Assembly (NCBI GenBank): GCA_900557255.1
Contig: USSA01000151.1
Location: 1 to 7,110, forward strand
DNA length: 7,110 bases
Reading direction: 5' to 3'
From: an uncultured Prevotella sp.
Lineage (GTDB): Bacteria > Bacteroidota > Bacteroidia > Bacteroidales > Bacteroidaceae
This document shows positions 1 to 6,954 of the stretch, in pieces. Position 1 is the first letter of the stretch. The number at the start of each line of letters is the position of its first letter. The notes beneath the pieces were generated by a model. The model was given only the letters and a program-made list of their open reading frames with translations. It was not told where the DNA came from and ran no database searches. The position numbers were made by a program, and so were the translations under genes.

Positions 1-806
1 CCGGCATCGTTTGGATGAAGACGGTCGGTATCCGGTTTGTTAAACATCTGCGCACCAGCATCGTAAAGAGGGAAGAGACCGGAAAGAGAGTTGAGGTCGA
101 TGACCGGAACCGCCCAGACATTGCCTGTTTCCTTGATAGCTTTCACGTATTCATCGAAGAAGATGCCACGCGCATTCTCGTACATTTCATCTGGCTGGAT
201 GTTCTTGTCACCACTGGCAAAGAGAGCACGATGCACAGGAGTCATCACCACGATTTGCTTGGTAGGATACATCTGCTTCAACTTCGACATGGCGATGTTG
301 ATGCGGCCTTTCAATGTATTCTTGTCCATGCAGAAGTGGCGGTGGCGGCGCTGTACCATTTCGCTTGGCTTGTGGCGGGCTACTCTCACGCTGTCGAAAG
401 TCTCCGTGTACCATTCTCCTACAGGCACACCGTTGTTGTAATCGTTGGTACCCATAAAGATGAGGATGGCATCAAAATCATCGCCATGTTCCTTCTGCAG
501 TTGGTCTGCCTGACGGGGAATATCGTTCCACTGTCTGCCGCTCACACCATAAACGTAAGGGGTGATGCCGAGCCAATCCTGCAGGAATCCCCAGTATTTT
601 ACTTTTGATGCCTTGATGTTAGGGTCTGTGATGGAGTCGCCGAAGTAAGCCACCTTCTTTCCCTTCCAAGGATGCTGAAGGTTCTTGAATGCCTTTTCTT
701 TTTCGGCGATTTCTTTCTTGCTCATCGCCTTCTGGGCGAAGGCGGGTAGGGTTGGCATCGCCAAAGTCAAGGCGAGTGCCAGGGTAATCATTGTTTGTTT
801 CTTCAT
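1..806 (-). CDS. Secreted SGNH/GDSL-family hydrolase (3' end outside window)
   Basis: Reading the minus strand from the ATG at 806 gives 268 complete codons with no stop before the window edge, so the C-terminus is missing. Residues 1-25 form a signal peptide (MKKQ, hydrophobic ALALTLAMPTLPA core, cleavage probably after AFA or AFAQ), so the enzyme should act in the periplasm or at the outer membrane. SGNH blocks are visible: GDSIT at 56-60 with Ser58 as nucleophile, Gly87 in YGVSG as the likely block II residue, GTND at 119-122 (block III, Asn121), and DRLHPND at 261-267 supplying Asp261 and His264 (block V, DxxH). The full catalytic set is therefore present and little more than the tail is lost. 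Members hydrolyse esters of lipids, acetylated glycans or similar; the substrate cannot be told here. The start is supported by the signal peptide and a -7 box 33 bases upstream. It diverges from the MFS gene. Confidence 0.88.
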   Translation of the reverse strand, partial: MKKQTMITLALALTLAMPTLPAFAQKAMSKKEIAEKEKAFKNLQHPWKGKKVAYFGDSITDPNIKASKVKYWGFLQDWLGITPYVYGVSGRQWNDIPRQADQLQKEHGDDFDAILIFMGTNDYNNGVPVGEWYTETFDSVRVARHKPSEMVQRRHRHFCMDKNTLKGRINIAMSKLKQMYPTKQIVVMTPVHRALFASGDKNIQPDEMYENARGIFFDEYVKAIKETGNVWAVPVIDLNSLSGLFPLYDAGAQMFNKPDTDRLHPNDA

Positions 807-838
807 TGCTAGTTTGTTTTTAATTCTTTTTCTGAGTG

Positions 839-870
839 CAAAGGTACGGCAAAAATCTCAAATGGCGCAA
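839..870 (-). promoter_or_regulatory. Promoter of the SGNH hydrolase gene
   Basis: On the minus strand TACCTTTG (839-846) fits the Bacteroidota -7 consensus TAnnTTTG exactly. A partial -33 element, TTG, lies at 868-870, 21 bases further upstream. Transcription would begin near 832 and give a leader of about 25-30 bases with no strong Shine-Dalgarno sequence, as is usual in this phylum. Confidence 0.6.
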
Positions 871-887
871 CATTTATAGTTCAAATA

Positions 888-919
888 TCAGTCTTTTTCT
901 GTTTTTTTTTGTAATTTTG
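888..919 (+). promoter_or_regulatory. Promoter of the MFS transporter gene
   Basis: TAATTTTG at 912-919 matches TAnnTTTG. No clear TTTG is seen at -33; instead the DNA there is T-rich (T-runs at 893-898 and 902-910). The expected start of transcription is near 926, about 40 bases before the ATG at 966. It lies back-to-back with the hydrolase promoter, the two -7 boxes being about 65 bases apart, so one regulator bound between them could affect both. Confidence 0.5.
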
Positions 920-965
920 CAGCCGCTAATAGAAATGAGTATTTATAATAGGTATATTATTAAGG

Positions 966-2138
966 ATGACAGTCAGTTTGAGTAATTTAAGTGATTTGGC
1001 GCGCAAGCGAGTTGCGGTTGCGGCTTATTATTTTGTGCCGGGAGTAGTGTTTGCCAGTTGGGCAAGCCGTATTCCGGATGTAAAACAGATGTTGCATCTG
1101 AGCAACGGCCAGTTGGGAACGGTGCTTTTCGCCATTTCTATCGGCCAACTTCTGATGATGGCTTTCTCGGGTATCCTGGTGAGTAGATTTGGCAGCAAGA
1201 AGATGCTGGTTCTCTCTGAGGTGCTCTATGCCCTGGTTCTTTTCTGCATCGGTAGCAGTACTACGGTTTTTCATCTGATTTTGAGTCTTATTGCTTTCGG
1301 AATGATGGCGAATCTGATGAACATTGCCACCAATACGCAGGCATGTCTGGTAGAGAAGATGTATGGGCGCAACATCATGTCGTCGTTTCATGGTCTGTGG
1401 AGTCTGGGTGGATTCTCCGGTGGTATCATCGGTGCCATCTTTGCCAACACTTTGCTCCCGATAGATGTCCACTTTGGAACTATCCTGGCTCTGAGTATTC
1501 TCATCGTTGCTGTCGGTTTCCGCTTTCTGATTAATGATGCCATGGCGAAAGCAGAAGAGGAGGATGTTCCGAAGTTCTCTTTCAAGACCATCGACCCGAT
1601 TCTGTTCCTCCTGGGACTGATGGGATTTGCAGGCATGTTCTGTGAAGGTACCGTTTACGATTGGAGTAGCGTATATTTTTCATCAGTAGTAAAACCCGAT
1701 GAGGCTTTTATCCGTGCGGGCTATGTGGCTGGTATGGGTGCGATGACGTTGGGTAGATTCATGGCTGATGGGTTTGTTACGAAATACGGCCCAGCCAGAG
1801 TATTGAAGGTTTGTGGTGGTTTGATATTGGGCGGTTTGTGGCTGGCTGCTGCCTTGCCTTATCTCATTCCTGCCACCTTGGGTTTCCTGCTGGTAGGTTT
1901 CGGCATCTCTTCGTCGGTTCCTATCTGTTACAGTATCGCCGGAAAACTGGGAACCATCAAGGCGAGTATCGCCATTACCATCGTTTCGAGCATCAGTTTC
2001 TTCGGTTTTCTGGTAGGACCTCCGGTTATCGGATGGCTTGCTGAGGCTACCGGTCTCCGCATTGCCATCAGCATTGCCGCCTGCCTGGGTCTGATGATAG
2101 CGTTTGTTTCCGCAAAGGTAGGAAAGAGATTATCCTGA
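966..2138 (+). CDS. MFS transporter, MosC/YbjJ-like
   Basis: This 390-residue inner-membrane protein is almost wholly hydrophobic and has the length and spacing of a 12-helix major facilitator protein. Family features seen: WASRIPDVK at 32-40 after TM1, a loop 2-3 motif A remnant SGILVSRFGSKKM at 68-80, EGTVYDWSSVY at 227-237 in the seventh helix region, and a second motif A-like stretch GRFMADGFVTKYG at 263-275 in the C-terminal half. The RIPD and E-x-x-x-x-DWS motifs are typical of the MosC (rhizopine) / YbjJ group. A charged loop AKAEEEDVPK at 194-203 separates the two six-helix halves. The substrate is unknown; sugar derivatives or drug export are both possible. The ATG at 966 follows a weak AAGG. 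It ends by running into the tandem array without a simple terminator. Confidence 0.88.
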   Translation: MTVSLSNLSDLARKRVAVAAYYFVPGVVFASWASRIPDVKQMLHLSNGQLGTVLFAISIGQLLMMAFSGILVSRFGSKKMLVLSEVLYALVLFCIGSSTTVFHLILSLIAFGMMANLMNIATNTQACLVEKMYGRNIMSSFHGLWSLGGFSGGIIGAIFANTLLPIDVHFGTILALSILIVAVGFRFLINDAMAKAEEEDVPKFSFKTIDPILFLLGLMGFAGMFCEGTVYDWSSVYFSSVVKPDEAFIRAGYVAGMGAMTLGRFMADGFVTKYGPARVLKVCGGLILGGLWLAAALPYLIPATLGFLLVGFGISSSVPICYSIAGKLGTIKASIAITIVSSISFFGFLVGPPVIGWLAEATGLRIAISIAACLGLMIAFVSAKVGKRLS

Positions 2139-2157
2139 ATAAGGAAACGGTTGATGT

Positions 2158-2383
2158 CTTCTAATGATATGATTGATGGCGTTCAGGTATATGACTGATA
2201 ACGTTCCAGTATATGACTAAAGTCTTCTGAACAGTTACTTGAAGTCTTTCAGATATATAGAATAAGTCTTCTGGATATATTATATAGTAAGCCGCACAAC
2301 AGCTGATGTGCGCTTGCACAACAGGTGTTGTGCGAGCGTCGCTCAGCTGTTGTGCGGCTGTCGTTCAAGTGTTGTGCGCTCTC
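2158..2383. repeat. Degenerate tandem array of 22-bp units, AT-rich and GC-rich halves
   Basis: Ten units can be laid out by eye. AT-rich units begin at 2158, 2180, 2202, 2224, 2246 and 2268; the common pattern is CKTYY at the start, a TATATGAC-like middle in the better copies, and GATGG/GATAA/AAAGT-type ends. The last of these is 28 bases, shifting the phase by six. GC-rich units then begin at 2296, 2318, 2340 and 2362 and share the core TGTTGTGCG (TGATGTGCG in the first), with cores at 2304, 2326, 2348 and 2370, exactly 22 apart. The halves look related: CGTTCAGGT (2180) against CGTTCAAGT (2362). A poorer unit may overlap the MFS stop codon (2136-2157). No open frame of convincing coding character runs through it. 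The array nearly fills the 273 bases between two convergent genes. Confidence 0.75.
2290..2359. repeat. 70-nt near-perfect hairpin within the GC-rich repeats
   Basis: The outer arms 2290-2306 and 2343-2359 are perfectly complementary over 17 bases (arm core GCCGCACAACAGCTGA). After a small internal loop, inner arms 2311-2323 and 2326-2338 pair over 13 bases with one G-U wobble, closing on a very tight GG turn. The hairpin arises because inverted copies of the TGTTGTGCG core sit within the 22-bp array. It lies at the 3' ends of two convergent genes, so it may end or stabilise both transcripts, but neither side has a proper T-run, so it is not called a terminator. Confidence 0.75.
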
Positions 2384-2411
2384 TTTACATACTATTCCTC
2401 GTTTGTAGAAT

Positions 2412-4196
2412 TTATACTTCTTCGCAAACCACCATTTCTGTGCCTTTATACACCACGATGATCTTATGCAGCTGCGTGGTCTTGATGGCAGAAGTTACCA
2501 CTTCGCTTTCTGCATATCTATTCACCTGGCTGATGGCTTCCTGCCTGAGTTGCTCCACATGCGCATCGGTATCTTTCGACTTGGCATATTTGAGTTCTAC
2601 AATGTAGGAATGTAGCATATCGCTGAAATTATCAACCAATGGACAGAGGAAGATGTCAGCATATCCTTCCTGGGTATCCTTTTCGGATATCGGGCGATAG
2701 AACTTATTGTCGCAGGTCATGGCAAGCGTGAATCCATGCACGAAATATTCTCCCTTCTGATGGTCTCTTTGGGATGAATATTTATGCAGGCTGTCTGCGA
2801 TATATTCAAAATATGGTTTCCATTCTCCACAATATGCCAAGGCACTTTCCAGGTTTCCCTTTTCGTATGAGTCGTATTTCAGGTCGTTCTCCTTGTAAGT
2901 GTCAAGAAGGTATCTGAACAACTGCTCTCGCACTACCTCGTTTGGTATCACGAACTTGGTCTTTCCCTGATGAGTTCCAGCGATGGTAACCATGCCGAAG
3001 TAGTAAAGCAGACTCACGAAATTATCTGGGTCGCCTATCTGCTCGGCAGGGAAGCCAGTCTTGAGTTCACCAGCCACAAAGCCGTTTTCTACCAGTTGCT
3101 GGATGATAGAGGCATCGTGGGCAAACTCCTTATCCTTACGGATGAGCATGCGGAGCTTGTTGTAATCCAATCGGATATTTTCCTCTATCATATTCCTTGG
3201 CAGTTTTCCTCTATTTCTGATATAATTATCAATGAAATAGAGCACCATGTTGGAGTTGTACATGGTGGTTTCTCCGTAAGAAGCCTCTGCAAAGCAATAG
3301 TTATCGTACCATGGCTTCATCAGTTCTATCAATTCATTCACTGTGTAGTTGTGGAGATTGAGGGTGTCGGTATAGTAAGTGAGCATTTCACGCACTTCTT
3401 CTTCCGTGAAGCCCGTCATCTCGTTAAACTCGTATGATAGGGAATAGTTGGTGCCGATATTGAAACCGCTGGTCAGGTCATCCATGGTAACAGGACTTAC
3501 ACCCGTTACGAAGGCTCGCTCCAGGGTAGAATCTGTAGCCGATTTGATGGTGTCGAAGAACTTGCGGAGATACCCCGTGCCATGGGTTTCTGCCTGATAG
3601 CTGTTGAGGCAATCCGGTTCAGTCAGGATGGTATTGGTGAAATGGTCGTACTCATCAATGAAGAGATACACCTTCTGTCCGGTCTTCTTGCATTCCTTGC
3701 AGAGATAGTCCAACTGCTCGGCAGCTCCATCCTTCTTGTTCATCTCTTCTTTCAAATTGGCTGGCAGATATTGTGCATACACATCGCAGAAGTAGTTAAA
3801 CTCTGTGTTGCAATGCGCATCAAGTCCCTTCTTGTAATTCTCAAGATTGGCATCCACCACGGCAAAGTTGAGCGAGATAATCAGATAGGTATTATGCTCA
3901 GGTGTCGGATTCTCGCCGATATACAGTCCTCCAAACAGTTCCTCAAACCTGTCAGCCATATTGATATCGTAATACTGTTTGAGCATGGAGAGGGTAAGGC
4001 TCTTGCCGAAACGGCGAGGGCGGATATAAAAGAAAAACTTGTTAGATCTTTCTATATCTTCTATATATGGGGTCTTGTCAACATAATAGCAGTCATCTCT
4101 TCTCACGCTAACGAAGTTCATCATTCCGTAAGGGATGCGCTTGCGATAAATGTATTCGCGCTTGGCAAATTTCTTCTTTGTGATATTACTATCCAT
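2412..4196 (-). CDS. AAA-ATPase-like protein with PD-(D/E)XK nuclease domain (PF09820 + PF08011 type)
   Basis: This 594-residue soluble protein has the two-domain build of a family that is abundant in Bacteroidota and Clostridia and whose function is not established. The N-terminal ATPase-like part shows YYVDKTPYIEDI (37-48), the P-loop RPRRFGKS (59-66, Lys65), Walker B VYLFIDEYDHF (176-186) and the family signature TGVSPVTMDDLTSGFNIGTN (231-250). The C-terminal part carries the nuclease-like core: GYADIF with Asp514, VELK with Glu534 and Lys536, and a downstream Gln557 in ISQVNRY. All key residues are kept, so the gene looks intact. The usual family length is about 500-600 residues. The ATG at 4196 is fixed by AAGGAG eight bases upstream. 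It is monocistronic: its own promoter lies upstream, the feoAB terminator is beyond that, and its 3' end faces the 22-bp array. A DNA-acting role is inferred from the domains only. Confidence 0.88.
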   Translation of the reverse strand: MDSNITKKKFAKREYIYRKRIPYGMMNFVSVRRDDCYYVDKTPYIEDIERSNKFFFYIRPRRFGKSLTLSMLKQYYDINMADRFEELFGGLYIGENPTPEHNTYLIISLNFAVVDANLENYKKGLDAHCNTEFNYFCDVYAQYLPANLKEEMNKKDGAAEQLDYLCKECKKTGQKVYLFIDEYDHFTNTILTEPDCLNSYQAETHGTGYLRKFFDTIKSATDSTLERAFVTGVSPVTMDDLTSGFNIGTNYSLSYEFNEMTGFTEEEVREMLTYYTDTLNLHNYTVNELIELMKPWYDNYCFAEASYGETTMYNSNMVLYFIDNYIRNRGKLPRNMIEENIRLDYNKLRMLIRKDKEFAHDASIIQQLVENGFVAGELKTGFPAEQIGDPDNFVSLLYYFGMVTIAGTHQGKTKFVIPNEVVREQLFRYLLDTYKENDLKYDSYEKGNLESALAYCGEWKPYFEYIADSLHKYSSQRDHQKGEYFVHGFTLAMTCDNKFYRPISEKDTQEGYADIFLCPLVDNFSDMLHSYIVELKYAKSKDTDAHVEQLRQEAISQVNRYAESEVVTSAIKTTQLHKIIVVYKGTEMVVCEEV

Positions 4197-4204
4197 GAGC
4201 GATT

Positions 4205-4210
4205 CTCCTT
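4205..4210 (-). promoter_or_regulatory. Strong Shine-Dalgarno of the ATPase-nuclease gene
   Basis: AAGGAG on the minus strand stands eight bases before the ATG at 4196. A match this good is uncommon in Bacteroidota, where leaders are usually A-rich, and it decides the start of the gene. Confidence 0.7.
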
Positions 4211-4229
4211 ATAATTTATATTTATGTGG

Positions 4230-4260
4230 CAAAGTTAGCATAAATATTTGAAATAAGCAA
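4230..4260 (-). promoter_or_regulatory. Promoter of the ATPase-nuclease gene
   Basis: On the minus strand TAACTTTG (4230-4237) fits TAnnTTTG, and a partial -33 TTG sits at 4258-4260, 20 bases upstream, the usual spacing. Transcription should begin near 4223, giving a leader of about 27 bases that contains the Shine-Dalgarno sequence. Confidence 0.65.
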
Positions 4261-4302
4261 GGAATATTGTTGTTTTTGTTTGTTATTTAACTTGGAAACA
4301 AG

Positions 4303-4340
4303 AAAGCCCCTAGACTTCGATGAAAAAGTCTAGGGGCTTT
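4303..4340 (-). terminator. Intrinsic terminator of feoAB
   Basis: Arms 4303-4317 and 4326-4340 pair perfectly over 15 bases (AAAGCCCCTAGACTT) around an 8-base loop. It lies 46 bases past the feoAB stop codon; read on the minus strand the stem ends in CTTT and is followed by the T-rich CTTGTTT. Since the stem starts with AAA and ends with TTT, it could also work on the plus strand, where TTTT follows, but no plus-strand gene leads into it. Between it and the stop codon (4341-4385) is a short 3' untranslated stretch with only a weak 5-bp hairpin (CGACG/CGTCG). Confidence 0.85.
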
Positions 4341-4385
4341 TGCGGCATCGCGACGTAATTCTGCTTGCGTCGGGAACTATATGTA

Positions 4386-6917
4386 TTATATAAACAAATT
4401 TCCTATTTGGAAGGCCAGGGCTGATACTACCCATGCCAATAGCGTGGTGTAGCCGGCGGCGAAGCCTGCCCATTTCCAACTGCCCGTCTCGCCCTTGATG
4501 GCTGCTATCGTGGCAATGCAAGGGAAGTAGAGCAATACGAAGAGGAGGAAGCAATAGGCGGTGAGCGTTGCCTTGGATGCTGCCTCGGCATCGCTGTAAC
4601 CGTAGGTCTTCTTTAAATCAGACGTCATCTGCTTCTTCAAAACCTCGTATTTTCCGTCTTCATCGTTGTAGCCCTGATCGTCAGAGAAACTGTCGTTGTT
4701 GCTGTAGAGCACGCCCATTGTTGAGGCTACAATCTCCTTGGCACCCACACCGGATACCAAGCCCACATCCAGTTTCCAGTCGAAACCCTGTGGGGTGAAG
4801 ATAGGCTCGACGGCCTTACCTATTCTGCCGATATAGCTCTGCTCCTGTTGTGCCTGGTTGTCAAGTTCCTCATTGTGAGGGAAGTAGCCCAAAGCCCAGA
4901 CGATGATACTTGCTACGAGGATGATGCCACCCATCTTCTTCAGATACTGCTTACCCTTTTCCCAGGTATGGCGGCCTATTGCCTTCCAGGTAGGGAAACG
5001 GTAAGGAGGCAGCTCCATTACGAATGGGGTATCTTCGCCCTTCACCACGAAACTGGTAAAGATACGGCTCAATATCACGGCAAGGAAGATGCCGATGAGA
5101 TAGAGCGATACCATGATGAGTGAACGGTATTGGATGGCAAAGAATGTTCCGATGATCATGATATAGATTGGCATACGAGCTGAACAGCTCATCAATGGCA
5201 ATATCAGCATCGTAATCAGACGGGAACGGTGACTCTCGATGGTTCTTGTTGCCATCACGGCAGGTACGTTACATCCGAATCCCATAATCAGCGGAATGAA
5301 TGATTTGCCATGCAAACCCATCTTGTGCATCAGCTTATCCATGATGAAGGCTGCACGAGCCATATATCCCGAATCCTCCATATAAGAGATGAAGAAATAC
5401 AGAATCAGAATCTGTGGCAGGAACACGATCACGGCACCTACACCACCAATCACACCATCTACCAGCATATCCTTTACAGGTCCGTCCGGCATCGTATTGC
5501 TGATGAAATCGCCCAACCATGCCACGCCGTCCTCAATCCATCCCTTAGGAATCTCGCCCAGTACGAAGGTGGCTGAGAACATGATGAACAGCAGGAGGAT
5601 GAAGATAGGGAAGCCTACATATTTATTGGTCAGGATACTGTCGATAAGATGGGTTACCTGATAGGTATCCTTTGCCTTACCCGGTTCATAGCCTGCTTCC
5701 TGCAATGCGCCATGGATAAAACCGTATTTGGCATCCATGATGGCGGTTTCGCTATCCTCCAGGGTCTCTTCCTTCACACGCTTGGCTGCCTCATCACGGG
5801 CTGCGAAGATTTCCTTTGCTGAGTTCAGATGGCTTACATATTCCTCGGCGTGCTTATCATTCTCCAACAACTTGATAGAGAGGTATCGGGTAGAGTAGCG
5901 CTGGCGGATGGAATCATCTGCCTTCAGGTATTTCTGGATATGCTCGATACCATGTTCTATCTCATGTCCGTGATTGATATGGATATGGCGATAGTGAGCG
6001 CTGGAATCTTCCTTGCCTTCGTAGAGTTCGATGATGGTCTCGAAGAGCTTGTCCACGCCTCGGCCATTGGTGAAGACGGTAGGAATCATCGAGATACCGA
6101 AGAGTTCGCCCAGTTTGTCGTAGTCGATGTTATCGCCACGCTTCTCGGTTTCATCAAACATATTGAGGGCGCAGACCATGCGGATGTGCATATCTATCAA
6201 CTGTGTGGTGAGATAGAGATTGCGCTCCAGGTTGCTGGTGTCGATAACGTTGATGACGATATCCGGCGTATGCTCGATGAGCTGCTTGCGCACATAGAGT
6301 TCTTCTGGCGAATAAGCCGAGAGTGAATAGGTACCCGGCAAATCTACCAGATTGAAGTGGTAGCCGTTGAAATCGGCTTCACCTACTTTCGCATCCACGG
6401 TTACACCGCTATAGTTGCCTACGCGTTCGTGAGCACCCGAAGCAAAGTTGAAGAGGGAAGTCTTACCGCAGTTTGGATTTCCCACCAGTGCCACGTTGAT
6501 GACGCGGTGGAGTCTTTCTGCTTTCTGTTCAGCCAGGACTTCGTTGCTGGCATTGTCTTTTCTTTCAGCCACGAGCATCTTGTCGCCGAGTGCCTGCTCG
6601 TCGCTATCGTTGGAATCTACTACTTTTGAGTTAATTACCTGCTGGCGGTCTTCTTTTTCCGCCTTGCTGAGCTTTGCATCGTTCTTGGCTTCATCAATGG
6701 AAACCACCTCGATATGGTCGGCTTCGCTGTGGCGGAGAGAAACTTCATAGCCCATGATCTTGTATTTTACAGGGTCTTGGAGTGGGGCGTTAAGGAGTAC
6801 ATCTACCTTCTTGCCCTTGATGAATCCCATCTCGATGACTCTCTTTCTGAAGCCACCGTGTCCTGATACCTTGACGATAACGGCGCTTTCACCTGTTTTA
6901 AGTTCTGATAATTTCAT
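4386..6917 (-). CDS. feoAB: FeoA-FeoB fusion, ferrous iron transporter
   Basis: This 843-residue inner-membrane protein imports Fe(II). Residues 1-75 are a FeoA (SH3-like) domain, with MKLSELKTGE and GFRKRVIEMGFIKG typical of it. A charged, probably disordered linker runs to about 137. The FeoB G domain follows: G1 GNPNCGKT (146-153), G2 Thr in GVTVD (171-175), G3 DLPG (192-195), G4 NMFD (252-255). A helical region to about 430, with a His-rich patch at 308-326, links it to the membrane part. Pore motifs are GFGCNVPA (546-553), MSCSARMPIY (576-585), GAKEIVAS (725-732) and PCIATIAAIKGETGSWKWA (799-817). About eight or more membrane helices are visible. All motifs are intact and the length equals FeoA plus linker plus FeoB. 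No feoC is seen. The same fusion is known in Porphyromonas and Bacteroides. The ATG at 6917 starts the FeoA domain directly and follows AAGGAA. Confidence 0.96.
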   Translation of the reverse strand: MKLSELKTGESAVIVKVSGHGGFRKRVIEMGFIKGKKVDVLLNAPLQDPVKYKIMGYEVSLRHSEADHIEVVSIDEAKNDAKLSKAEKEDRQQVINSKVVDSNDSDEQALGDKMLVAERKDNASNEVLAEQKAERLHRVINVALVGNPNCGKTSLFNFASGAHERVGNYSGVTVDAKVGEADFNGYHFNLVDLPGTYSLSAYSPEELYVRKQLIEHTPDIVINVIDTSNLERNLYLTTQLIDMHIRMVCALNMFDETEKRGDNIDYDKLGELFGISMIPTVFTNGRGVDKLFETIIELYEGKEDSSAHYRHIHINHGHEIEHGIEHIQKYLKADDSIRQRYSTRYLSIKLLENDKHAEEYVSHLNSAKEIFAARDEAAKRVKEETLEDSETAIMDAKYGFIHGALQEAGYEPGKAKDTYQVTHLIDSILTNKYVGFPIFILLLFIMFSATFVLGEIPKGWIEDGVAWLGDFISNTMPDGPVKDMLVDGVIGGVGAVIVFLPQILILYFFISYMEDSGYMARAAFIMDKLMHKMGLHGKSFIPLIMGFGCNVPAVMATRTIESHRSRLITMLILPLMSCSARMPIYIMIIGTFFAIQYRSLIMVSLYLIGIFLAVILSRIFTSFVVKGEDTPFVMELPPYRFPTWKAIGRHTWEKGKQYLKKMGGIILVASIIVWALGYFPHNEELDNQAQQEQSYIGRIGKAVEPIFTPQGFDWKLDVGLVSGVGAKEIVASTMGVLYSNNDSFSDDQGYNDEDGKYEVLKKQMTSDLKKTYGYSDAEAASKATLTAYCFLLFVLLYFPCIATIAAIKGETGSWKWAGFAAGYTTLLAWVVSALAFQIGNLFI

Positions 6918-6954
6918 ATATCTTTCCTTGTTTTAATCTTGTTCTTTTCTTTGG

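Noticed and set aside
15..608. Plus-strand frame of 197 codons
   Set aside because: It is the antisense of the SGNH hydrolase, whose minus-strand reading has a signal peptide and all catalytic blocks.
2158..2383. CRISPR array
   Set aside because: The 22-bp units abut with no unique spacers of 25-40 bp, the copies are strongly diverged, and no cas gene is present.
2158..2383. Plasmid-type iteron origin
   Set aside because: Unit length fits iterons, but there is no Rep gene, no DnaA box seen, and the flanking genes are chromosomal in type. Kept only as an analogy.
2308..2607. Plus-strand frame of 99 codons across the repeats
   Set aside because: It runs into the antisense of the ATPase-nuclease gene, is cysteine- and serine-rich, and has no family likeness.
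3582..4214. Plus-strand frame of 210 codons
   Set aside because: It is antisense to the N-terminal ATPase part, which carries the P-loop and Walker B motifs in the minus-strand frame.
4341..4385. Small RNA or second terminator after feoAB
   Set aside because: Only a 5-bp CGACG/CGTCG hairpin with a large loop is present and no promoter is seen.
5829..6326. Plus-strand frame of 165 codons
   Set aside because: It is antisense to the FeoB G domain and helical region; no independent start signal or family likeness.
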